Part shown: positions 15,080 to 22,388 of the stretch, one piece after another
Position numbering within the stretch: the stretch's first letter is position 1
Layout of the letters: each line of letters opens with the position of its first letter
Origin: Phytohabitans sp036906915
Lineage (GTDB): Bacteria > Actinomycetota > Actinomycetes > Mycobacteriales > Micromonosporaceae
DNA length: 33,200 bases
Assembly (NCBI RefSeq): GCF_036906915.1
Contig: NZ_JBAKHX010000084.1
Span: 1 to 33,200, forward strand
Reading direction: 5' to 3'
The notes under the pieces: generated by a model
Seen by the model: only the letters and a program-made list of their open reading frames with translations
Told to the model about the DNA's origin: nothing
Databases searched by the model: none
Translations under genes and position numbers: made by a program

Positions 15080-15685
15080 ATGGGCAAGGTCGTTGCCGCG
15101 ATGTCGATCTCAGTCGACGGGTACGTCGGCGCGAGTGACCCCGAGCAATGGTTTGCGGTGCACAATCGCGTGCACAACTGGGTGTTCGGGCTGGCCGCGT
15201 GGCGGGAGCGCCAGGGCATGGACGGCGGTGAGGACACGATCTCCTCGGAACTGGTCGGCGACGAATTCGCCAACACCGGCGCCTACGTCATGGGCCGCAC
15301 CATGTTCAACTTCGGCGAAGAACCCTGGGGCGAGCAACCACCGTTCCGCGCCCCCGTCTTCGTGGTCACCCACCGGGCGCGCCAGCCGCTGCACCGGACC
15401 GGCACCAGCTTCACGTTCGTGACCGAAGGGTTGGAATCGGCCGTCAAGCAAGCCACCGAGGCCGCCGCGGGACGCGACGTGTTCCTGTCGGGTGGCGCCG
15501 GCATCGTCCAGCAGGCCATCGCCGCCGGGCTGCTCGACGAACTGCATCTGCACCAGGCCCCGGTGCTGCTTGGCACCGGAGTCCGGCTGTGGGACCACAT
15601 CGGCCCTGATTGGAAGGAGCTCACCCCCATCCGCATCACACCCGGCGACGGTGTGACGCACCTGTACTACCAGTTCGTCCGCTGA
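15080..15685 (+). CDS. Dihydrofolate reductase family protein (RibD C-terminal fold)
   Basis: The 201-residue protein belongs to the RibD-C/DHFR superfamily of NADPH-dependent reductases common in actinobacteria. Visible are the first strand and loop AAMSISVDGYVGAS, the second helix region TGAYVMGRTMFNFGEEPW, PVFVVTH, the nucleotide-binding VFLSGGAGIVQQAIAAGL (glycine-rich), and DELHLHQAPVLLGTGVRLW near the end. The physiological substrate of this subfamily is generally unknown; it is not the folate-pathway enzyme by context. ATG 15080 starts directly with the first beta strand. It is regulated by the divergent TetR gene through the operators at 14925-14966, and a strong hairpin follows the stop codon. 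Confidence 0.85.
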   Translation: MGKVVAAMSISVDGYVGASDPEQWFAVHNRVHNWVFGLAAWRERQGMDGGEDTISSELVGDEFANTGAYVMGRTMFNFGEEPWGEQPPFRAPVFVVTHRARQPLHRTGTSFTFVTEGLESAVKQATEAAAGRDVFLSGGAGIVQQAIAAGLLDELHLHQAPVLLGTGVRLWDHIGPDWKELTPIRITPGDGVTHLYYQFVR

Positions 15686-15709
15686 CCCGCGCCACTGGTC
15701 GCATGTCCA

Positions 15710-15744
15710 CCGACGGCGTGTCAGCACGCCCAACACGCCGTCGG
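15710..15744 (+). terminator. Hairpin terminator after the DHFR-fold gene
   Basis: CCGACGGCGTG (15710-15720) pairs perfectly with CACGCCGTCGG (15734-15744), an 11-bp stem with a 13-base loop, 25 bp after the stop codon. There is no U-run, as is common for actinobacterial terminators. Confidence 0.65.
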
Positions 15745-16139
15745 CGCCCAGCCTCCACTCGGCCCAGCAATCTCGCTGCCCAACCCCGGCGTGGTCAGGA
15801 TCCTTTCCAGAAGGGCTACGCGCCCTGGTCGCGGGCTCATCCCACCCCGTCGGCAATACGCCCGCGACAACGACCGCGGGTGACCCTCCGACAGCAAACC
15901 AGAGCGGCGAACCCAGGCGGAAGCGGATGCACAACGCGTCACGCGGTTTTCTTAGCCGGCGCCCTCATCTCGGCCACGAGCGTGCGCAGCGGGCAGCCTG
16001 CGTGCGCGTCACGCCGCGTTACCCGCCACTGCAGGCGGACGCGCACGCTCGGCGGCAGATCCGGATGCCCCGTTTACGGTTCACCAGCGGCTGATAGAAG
16101 GCCTGCGAGGAAGCACGGCATGCGCCCTTCGATTGCGGG
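15745..16139. other. Gap without recognisable gene
   Basis: I see no supported coding frame, RNA gene or repeat here. Open frames on both strands are short and Arg/Pro/Ser-rich, as expected of GC-rich non-coding DNA. It separates the DHFR-fold gene terminator from the insertion-sequence-disrupted gene. Confidence 0.4.
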
Positions 16140-16640
16140 TTAGAGGCGGCTGCTCCAAGGTTCTTCGACGCCGGCGCGTACCGCGCTACGCCCGGGCGGT
16201 AGGTCAAGAACGTCGATCAGGCTGGGGTCCTCGTCCACGGCGTGGTGCAGGTGTCCGACCTTGCCGGCACTGCCGTCCGCGTCGGAGGCGCCGATCAGCT
16301 GCCAGATCCCGTCGTCCGCGTCATGACTGACCAGTAGGACGGGCTCGTGGCGTTCGAAGACCTCGGGGGTCTGGATGCAGGTGGTGCCCAGCAGCCAATG
16401 CCGCATCCACCAGGCTCGTCGATCGTGCTGCATGACGTGGTCGGTGACCCACCAGACGAACGGCAGGTCCTCGTGGGCGCGCGCCTGCGCCGCGGTCAGG
16501 TCCCGACCGCCCTGCGGTACCCGCTCGAACGGCTCGTCGGTGAGCGAGAACGCGTGGCCGTCCTCGTTCGCGAAGACGATCGCGTGGAACGTGCCACCGC
16601 CGGGATTGCCGGCGCCGATCCCGATCGACAGCCGGGGGCG
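16140..16640 (-). pseudogene. C-terminal part of a hypothetical gene, 5' end replaced by an IS110 fragment
   Basis: About 166 residues remain, reading FHAIVFANEDGHAFSL, LPFVWWVTDHVMQHD, TTCIQTPEVFERHEPVLLVS and DDGIWQLIG, then DEDPSLIDVLDLPPG and EEPW. The last part (a VSHD-x-DDG-x-WQ segment followed by DPSL...LDLPPG...A...R) resembles DUF2185/Imm33-like tails of actinobacterial proteins; this is a weak assignment. The frame runs without a break into an IS110 transposase fragment upstream, so the gene has no start of its own. No ATG lies in the suspected junction around 16640. Either the insertion removed the 5' end or a chimeric protein is made. Confidence 0.5.
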
Positions 16641-17153
16641 GAGCGCTTCCATCGTGGTCTTGCCCTCGGCCAGACGGCGCTGGTAGTAGGCGCGACCCGG
16701 GGTGTCGTGCCGTAGTTGCACGACGGCCATGATGTGCAGGACTCGGTTGATGCGTCGATTGCCGGCCCGGGAGAGTCGGTGGCGTTTTTGGTCGCCGGAG
16801 GATGCCTCGATCGGGGCGGTGCCGTTCCAGGATGCGAAGTGCGCGGCGGTGGCGAACCGGGCGATGTTACCGATGTCGCCGATGAGCCGGGCGGCTCCGG
16901 AAGGGCCGATCCCGTTGAGCTCGGCCAAGGAGCTGCCGGTCGCGGTGACGAGCTGGCGCAGTCGCTTGTCCGCGGCCCGGATCTTGGTGTCGATCATGGC
17001 CAGTTCGTCGATGAGTTCGCGGGCGAGTTGGTGGCGGGTCTGGGCGAGGATGCCTACTGGCGCCGGCGCGGTGCGCAGCAGGTAGCTGGCCTGGCCGCGG
17101 GTGAGGAACTTCTTCGCCCCACCGGGGATGAGCTCGAGAATCGGCGGATAGCC
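16641..17153 (-). pseudogene. IS110-family transposase fragment (C-terminal domain)
   Basis: About 171 residues match the IS110 C-terminal Transposase_20 domain: LELIPGGAKKFLTRGQAS, a helical stretch, SLAELNGIGPSGAARLIG (helix-hairpin-helix-like), FASWNGTAPIEASSG, RHRLSRAGNRRINRVLHIMA, then GRAYYQRRLAEGKTTMEALR. The entire N-terminal DEDD/RuvC-like catalytic domain is missing, and the last 20-30 residues are cut off, with the frame continuing into an unrelated gene. The serine-containing C-terminal region is present, but without the DEDD half the fragment cannot transpose. Upstream, at 17154-17323, lie only small hairpins before the lipoprotein gene. Confidence 0.85.
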
Positions 17154-17323
17154 GCAGGTCACGGCTCGACAAGCTGCTATCAGCCGCGAGGCCCTACAGT
17201 CGTGGTCACCGGCTGGGACGTGTCTACACTCGCCATGGACACCGATCGTTGTCCGATGGGGACGCTCGCTGTCCCGAGGAACGCCCGTTTCCGGGACACC
17301 AAACTGCAAGATCGCGGGCGGGG

Positions 17324-18538
17324 CTATTTCGGGGCGTGGTACCGGATGGCGAGGCCGGACTCTTTCAGGTACTCGTCCTTCAGTTTCCCGCCGACCGCCC
17401 ACATGTCGCTGGTACCGGGGATGTTGGCGATGTCGTTGAACTCGTTGCTGGAGCCGGCCGGGTTGGGGACGGTCGTCCAGGCGGTGCTGTCCTTGCCTCG
17501 ATGCAGGAGGTAGGCGGTCCCGCCGCTGAACTGCCGCGGGGGCAGTTTCTGTCCGACGACCCAGACGCCGCCGTGGCCGTCGGACGCGACCGCACTGAGG
17601 TGACCCCTTAGCCGGGGAACGTCCACGACAGACCATTCCACGCCGTTCCACCGGATGGCGAAGGGATGGTCGTCTGCGGCGCCGACCACCCAGACGTCGC
17701 CGGGAGTGCCGCCGACAGCCAGCAGCTCGGCGGCTGGCGTCAGTTGCGGTGGTTGGACCCGGCGCCAGGTCTGCCCGCCGGTCCACTGCGCCATCAGAGG
17801 CTCCAACGGCCTACCGTCAGCACCGCTGTAGACGGTACCCACCGCCCACACCTCGTTCGCCGCGATCACTCCCAGCCGGGTGGGCACCTTGTTCGGTGCG
17901 AAGCCCGGCATCTCGGTCCAGCACCAGCCGCCGCCGACGTGGCGCACCGCGAAGGCGTTCGCCCCACCGACACCGCTCTGCCGGACCAGAACCCACACAT
18001 CGTCCGGGTTCCACGCTTCCACGTCCCAGTAGTTGCGGTTGATCGTATCCGGGCTTTCGCCCTGCCGGGCAGGGATGTCCACCGCCTCCAGACTCGTTCC
18101 GTTCCACTGCCGGATGCTACCGATCGAGCTGACCCAGACCTTGTCCGGTGCCACGGCCTCGATTCTCACGGGAACGCCGTGGGACTCCTGAAGCCACTCC
18201 CGGACCGGCTGCACGCGCCAGCTCACGCCGTCCCATCGGGCCAACGCCATCGGGTGGGAGTAGTCGGATTGGGGACGCGCTACCGCCCAGGCGTGATTCT
18301 CATCGATGACATCGATATCGGTGAAACTCAGCTCCTTCATCGACGCGGCACTCGCCTCGACGCCCCATCGCCCCGACGCTTCCGGCGACGGCGGATCCTC
18401 GATCGGCGGCTGGCCCGCCGTCGCCGCACAGGGGTCTTTTCGCTCCGGCCTGTCGTCGGAGCGGGTCGCGCCGCAACCGCTACAGCCAGCCATGACTACG
18501 CCAGCAACGCAAGCCGCGAGGGCGGACCGAGTGCGCAT
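17324..18538 (-). CDS. Secreted lipoprotein with beta-propeller-like repeats
   Basis: The 404-residue protein begins with a lipoprotein signal: MRTRSALAACVAGVVMAGC, where the VMAGC lipobox places Cys19 at the membrane. The mature part contains repeated motifs of the form aV...NDVWVVG...W-[ND]G-x-x-W, for example IDENHAWAVARPQSDY, APDKVWVSS, WNPDDVWVLVR, AANEVWAVG, TPGDVWVVGAADD and GTSDMWAVGG, usually followed by a RW-[ND]G strand. Such repeats form a beta-propeller on the cell surface, probably for binding. The function is unknown. The start is backed by GGAG seven bases before the ATG at 18538. It stands alone; the IS110 remnant follows it. Confidence 0.85.
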   Translation of the reverse strand: MRTRSALAACVAGVVMAGCSGCGATRSDDRPERKDPCAATAGQPPIEDPPSPEASGRWGVEASAASMKELSFTDIDVIDENHAWAVARPQSDYSHPMALARWDGVSWRVQPVREWLQESHGVPVRIEAVAPDKVWVSSIGSIRQWNGTSLEAVDIPARQGESPDTINRNYWDVEAWNPDDVWVLVRQSGVGGANAFAVRHVGGGWCWTEMPGFAPNKVPTRLGVIAANEVWAVGTVYSGADGRPLEPLMAQWTGGQTWRRVQPPQLTPAAELLAVGGTPGDVWVVGAADDHPFAIRWNGVEWSVVDVPRLRGHLSAVASDGHGGVWVVGQKLPPRQFSGGTAYLLHRGKDSTAWTTVPNPAGSSNEFNDIANIPGTSDMWAVGGKLKDEYLKESGLAIRYHAPK

Positions 18539-18759
18539 CCGTCAACTCCAGACACCGACGATCCTCCGCGACGCGATGGGCCGTCGCCGGGTCATCAGCC
18601 CACCAGCTTGTCCAAAGCTCGCAAACACCCGCGAAAGGGCGTTGCGGCAAACAGTCTGGTGCAAGGCAGTCGGCGAGCACAAGGCAGCGGGTACCCGGAG
18701 ACCGGCCTAGTCCAACATCATTGCCCTCATCAGCCAACGCCTGGCCACACAACCCCAAC
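18539..18759. other. Upstream region of the lipoprotein gene
   Basis: No coding frame is supported. It must hold the lipoprotein promoter (minus strand), but I find no clear hexamer pair. Confidence 0.3.
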
Positions 18760-19112
18760 GCTCCAGCCGCGAAACAAAAACGCCTGCTCAACGTCTGGCA
18801 GCTCTACCAACGCCTCTTCGACCGCCTCGCCCCCTCCACGACGACAACGCGCAGGTCCAACGAGCCTGCCACCTCGTCATCCACGCCGAGATCATCACCC
18901 GCTGGCCGGCACTGCAGCGCCACCTCTACCAAGTCGTTGACGGCCAACGCCTGCTGCAACACCTCGCCCAAGCCGCGACCGACGACAACACTTGGAAACA
19001 GGCCATCCAACTGGACGACGACCTCGCCAAACACACCAGATCGCTTAACAGCCTGCGAGAACTCTTACGCGACCATCACGGCGTCAACGTCGCGCACTTG
19101 GCACACCGCTGA
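18760..19112 (+). pseudogene. Frameshifted C-terminal remnant, helical protein of unknown family
   Basis: A protein-like helical sequence starts in one frame (KRLLNVWQLYQRLFDRLAP, about 18778-18833) and continues in another from 18834 (LHDDNAQVQRACHLVIHAEI, then ITRWPALQRHLYQVVDG and QAIQLDDDLAKHTRSLNSLR) to the TGA at 19110-19112. Codon bias towards C in third positions supports coding ancestry. There is no start codon or upstream part. I do not recognise the family. Confidence 0.45.
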
Positions 19113-19136
19113 GACGTACATCGGGCAGTCCGACGA

Positions 19137-20444
19137 CTACCCAACCTGGATGAAGTCGATGTTCGGTAGTCCGGCTGCCGTGGTCGGAACCAACCGGACG
19201 GTGTTGCTGCCGGCGTTCATCACCGCGGTCAGGGTCTTGGTGGACCATCCCGTCCAGGCGCCGGTGCTCTCGAACGACACCGTCGCCACCGTGGATCCGT
19301 TGACGACCAGGTTCGCCGGCCGCGCGCCGCCGCCGTTGGCGAAGCGGACGCCGAGCGTGGCCGTGCCCGCCGCCGCCGCGTTCACCGTGAGTTGGGAGTA
19401 GGCGCCGACCGCGTTGGTGCCGTTGCAGAATCCGCTGCCGGAGAAGCCGGCGTGGTTGGAATCGATCGTGCCCTGGCACACCGCCGGCGGGGTTTCCGCC
19501 TCGTAGCGCTGCCCCGCCGGCGGCGGTGTCGTCGGCGGCTGCGTCGGGCCCAGGTTGGCTTCCCACCTGGTGTTGGAGCCGGCCGCGTCGGACGGAAGGC
19601 GGTCGCGGGCGGCGAGGTCGCCGTACATGGTCCAACGCATCCAGTCGAGCCAGGTCCTGACGGCCACGGCGTTGGTGTTGCCCCAAGTGGCGGTGTGGTC
19701 CGCACCGATGAAGGTGAGGAAGGCCTTGGCCGGGGGCAGTTCGGCGTAGGCCTGGCGGGCCGAGGAGTACTGGCAGACGGGGTCCCGGTCGCCATGCATG
19801 AACAGGACCTTGGCCTTGACCGTGCTGCTCGGGTTACCCATGTCCACGCAGGCCATCGGGACCGCCACCGTGATGCGGGAGTCGGGGAAGGCGGTGAGCA
19901 GCGCATGGGTTGTCATGCCGCCCATGGAGTAGCCGGACACGCCGACGCCGGCCGCTGTGTCGATGTGGCCGGCCAACGGGTCACTGCCGGTGTTCAGGGC
20001 CAGCGTCCGGGTGATGACTTCCGAGACGTCCCTGGGCAGGTTGCCGTTGTACGTATCGCCGATGCTGGCACTGGTGAAGACGGGGGCCGGGACGATGAAG
20101 CCCGCCGCGGCCAGCGGGCGGATGTGGTCCAGGGCGCCATTCGGGCTGGCGCCACTGCCGTGTGTGTACTCGCAGACGGGGAAGACGCCCGGGGCGACGG
20201 GTGCGTTGGTGATCGGCCTGCCGCCGGCGGAGCCGGTAGCGGGGTAGTACACCATGGTGGTTACCTGGCGGGAGCCACGCATCCAGTTGTACTGGCGCAC
20301 ACCCACGGCGAACGGGGTGGTCGGCGCCGTCCGCAGGGGCCGGGTTTCAGTGGCGTTCGCCTGCCAGGTACCGAGCAGGGATAAGCCTCCCAAGGTCGCC
20401 GCGCCGGCAGCGCTCATCAGAAAGGTACGTCGGCGCATCGACAT
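19137..20444 (-). CDS. Tat-exported alpha/beta hydrolase with C-terminal CBM-like domain
   Basis: The 435-residue protein starts at an ATG with GGAGG four bases upstream and carries a twin-arginine signal (MSMRRRTFLMSAAGAATLGG). Residues about 40-285 are an alpha/beta hydrolase: CEYTHGSGAS forms the oxyanion region, GVSGYSMGGMTTHAL holds the nucleophile Ser, FMHGDRDPVC the acid, and GADHTATW the His. The closest known relatives by wording are dienelactone hydrolase/PAF-acetylhydrolase-type esterases, the fold group that includes cutinases. After a Thr/Pro linker (QPPTTPPPAGQ), residues about 310-435 read YEAETPPAVCQGTIDSNHAG, GARPANLVVNGSTVATVSF and NTVRLVPTTAAGLPNIDFIQV, typical of CBM6/CBM35 domains. 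It is likely a secreted esterase acting on a polysaccharide-bound or polymeric substrate. Confidence 0.85.
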   Translation of the reverse strand: MSMRRRTFLMSAAGAATLGGLSLLGTWQANATETRPLRTAPTTPFAVGVRQYNWMRGSRQVTTMVYYPATGSAGGRPITNAPVAPGVFPVCEYTHGSGASPNGALDHIRPLAAAGFIVPAPVFTSASIGDTYNGNLPRDVSEVITRTLALNTGSDPLAGHIDTAAGVGVSGYSMGGMTTHALLTAFPDSRITVAVPMACVDMGNPSSTVKAKVLFMHGDRDPVCQYSSARQAYAELPPAKAFLTFIGADHTATWGNTNAVAVRTWLDWMRWTMYGDLAARDRLPSDAAGSNTRWEANLGPTQPPTTPPPAGQRYEAETPPAVCQGTIDSNHAGFSGSGFCNGTNAVGAYSQLTVNAAAAGTATLGVRFANGGGARPANLVVNGSTVATVSFESTGAWTGWSTKTLTAVMNAGSNTVRLVPTTAAGLPNIDFIQVG

Positions 20445-20670
20445 GATGCCTCCTGGTGGTGGGGCGTTGTGAACGCGTGGATGTAGGTGCTGTTTGCGAC
20501 CACAGCTGTCGACGGGACTAGCTGATGGTTCGGAGGGGTCGGGAGCGCTGTACGACTGAAGGACGGGACGGCGGCGGCAACAACCCTGGTGACCGAGGGC
20601 GGGTCGCGGACGCGGCGAACCTCTGCTGCCGTCGCTTCGGGCGAGGACGGAATCGTTGTCGACGGTCCGC
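20445..20670. other. Upstream region of the secreted hydrolase gene
   Basis: Apart from the ribosome-binding site of the hydrolase gene I see no supported feature; the open frames here look non-coding. Confidence 0.3.
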
Positions 20671-21002
20671 AGCAAGTCACCAGGTAGCCGACCGATACGT
20701 AGCCGCTGGCATGGTTCGCCAGGGGGAGCGCGATCCGCCACTGTGCGTCGGTGGCCGAGCCGGCGTTCGGGCCGGTCCGCACGTAGAAGTTGAGGTGCCG
20801 CACGTACGGGTCTGGGAAGTTGTACGACCTCGGCCGGCTGATGCCCACGGTGCGGGTGCGCTACGTGGCTCCCAGAGCGTCGGACTCCGCGTGGGTGATG
20901 GGTTTGGAAGAATCCGTGGCTTTGCGGCTGGCGCCCAGCGCGTACTCGGAGCTACTGCGTAGCCGGCAAGTGTCGAGGTTTGCCGGGTTGGTCGAAATCG
21001 TG
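20671..21002 (-). pseudogene. Possible frameshifted gene remnant, unknown family
   Basis: Two minus-strand frames join into plausible protein: ISTNPANLDTCRLRSSSEYA and KPITHAESDALGAT (to about 20865), followed in a second frame by YNFPDPYVRHLNFYVRTGP, then DAQWRIALPLANHASG and VSVGYLV. The second piece looks like a beta-sandwich edge. There is no start codon context and no family I can name. It lies upstream of, and on the same strand as, the secreted hydrolase. Confidence 0.3.
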
Positions 21003-21562
21003 GCCCCCGGCTTGTGATCCTGGCATTCGTCCGAAGCCACCCGGCCACTGGCTGCTCCCGACTAGGTGCCGCCGCAGCGGCTGGTCGACAATGCGGGACG
21101 GAGCCGCGCTGTCGTCGATACTGACCACCGCTGCAGTCACAACGAAACGGCAAGAGCTCGCCTTCGCATGATGATCCAAACGGTCCTCGTCGCGTAGGCG
21201 CCCTCCGACCGACCCCGGTGAACGAGGGCCAGACGGACGTGGGCGAACGCGACGCGGACCTGTGAGGGCTCACAACCTGGCCCGGACATCGGGGGTCATC
21301 ATCGATGAAGTCAGCGCCTCAAGCTGGTCGGTTAGGTTCATAGTCACTTGTGAGCGCTCCCAGTTCGGCCCGCGTTCGTGTCACGAGTGTGCCGACGACG
21401 CAGCGAAGTGTCAATCGATTCGTGTCGAAGTATGGGCGGAGCGACCGGTGGGTCGGTGGGTGCTCCGTGGGTGCTCCGTGGGTGCTCGGAGTGCCGGCGA
21501 CCCTGGACGGATTCCATGCCGGGAATCTGGATTCTGGCTACGAGCGACCGCCGGCCGGGCGA
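21003..21562. other. Gap without recognisable gene
   Basis: Only short frames with low coding character are present. The one structured element is the 11-bp tandem repeat at 21456-21487, listed separately. Confidence 0.35.
21456..21487. repeat. 11-bp tandem repeat, three copies
   Basis: GTGGGTGCTCC occurs at 21456-21466 and 21467-21477, and again without its last base at 21478-21487. No gene covers it with confidence. It probably arose by slippage and may vary between strains. Confidence 0.7.
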
Positions 21563-21826
21563 CTACGGTCGGTGACGGCCGCCCTGATCTGCTGATACTC
21601 GGCGCCCTCCGCCTGGATTGGCCAGGCAAGAATCCGGACGAAGGCACTCTAGGCGCGGTAGTGGGGACAAAGACGGCACGCCGCACGAGACCAGCGCCGC
21701 TTTTTGCTGTTCCGGGAGTCGCCAGGCGGCCACGTCCGATGCGGCGGCACGGACGACTCGGCCCGCTCCGGCCCAAGCCTCAAGCGCGCTGAAGACCGGA
21801 GGAGTCGGAAGATCGCTTGCCGTCAT
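21563..21826 (-). pseudogene. Possible N-terminal fragment of a SUKH-like immunity protein
   Basis: The frame starts at ATG 21826 and begins MTASDLPTPPVFSALEAWAG. It then reads SDVAAWRLPEQQKAALVSCG, resembling the N-terminal wording of actinobacterial SUKH-4-type proteins (a short helix, then a W-x-LP-x-x-x-K-x-ALV-x-x-G-x-P turn). After about residue 50 the sense is lost, consistent with a frameshift or truncation. Family assignment is tentative. Confidence 0.3.
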
Positions 21827-21935
21827 GGTCGACGAGACTAGCCCGAGCGCAGCGCGGGCGTACGCCGTGACATCCAGGCCACATCACACACGCTCATCGG
21901 CTACTTCCGTGCGTCGCCGGCAAGACCGAACTACA

Positions 21936-22175
21936 TCAGCCACAACGGGCAGTAACGATGAGGTCGTCCGCGCCCCGCCGCCAAGCGATACAGCCAGACT
22001 TGATCCGAGGCTGGACCAACGAGGGACTGACCCTCTGCGTCGAGAGCTTGGCGTTCTGGTCGACCAGCGCCACGCTGACGGACGAGGGCAGGGTGAACTG
22101 GAGTCGCGGCCAGGACCGGCGGGGTATCTGGCACACGACAGTGGTCGCGCTCATCGCGGTAGCGTGCTCGGCCAT
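21936..22175 (-). CDS. Possible small hypothetical protein, 79 aa
   Basis: The frame from ATG 22175 shows high third-position GC in its central part (FTLPSSVSVALVDQNAKL, VQPRIKSGCIAWRRGADDL), which supports coding more than the overlapping plus-strand frame. No family is recognised and no ribosome-binding site is evident. It may be a fragment. Confidence 0.25.
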   Translation of the reverse strand: MAEHATAMSATTVVCQIPRRSWPRLQFTLPSSVSVALVDQNAKLSTQRVSPSLVQPRIKSGCIAWRRGADDLIVTARCG

Positions 22176-22388
22176 TGTGGCCAGCTCAAGGCAGGGAACG
22201 AATAGGCCAGCCAGCGCAAGACCGCGCTGTCTTCTTGGGAGCGCGGCAGGTGTCGCCAACTGATCTGTGGGGTGATTCGAAACCCACACCGCCTCGGTCA
22301 CCCCGGGTGTCGTTGATCTGCACCAGCCCGTGGGCGGCCGTTGAGAGAGCAGCGCCGGCCCGGCTGGCCCTCTACGATGGCCGGCATC

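Noticed and set aside
17666..18940. 424-codon plus-strand open frame
   Set aside because: Antisense to the lipoprotein gene, His/Arg/Pro-rich, no start signal. Only its end region overlaps the relic at 18760-19112.
22268..22310. tRNA T-arm-like sequence (GATTCGAAACCCAC)
   Set aside because: The stem does not pair with a seven-base loop in proper register on either strand and no anticodon or acceptor stem can be built around it.
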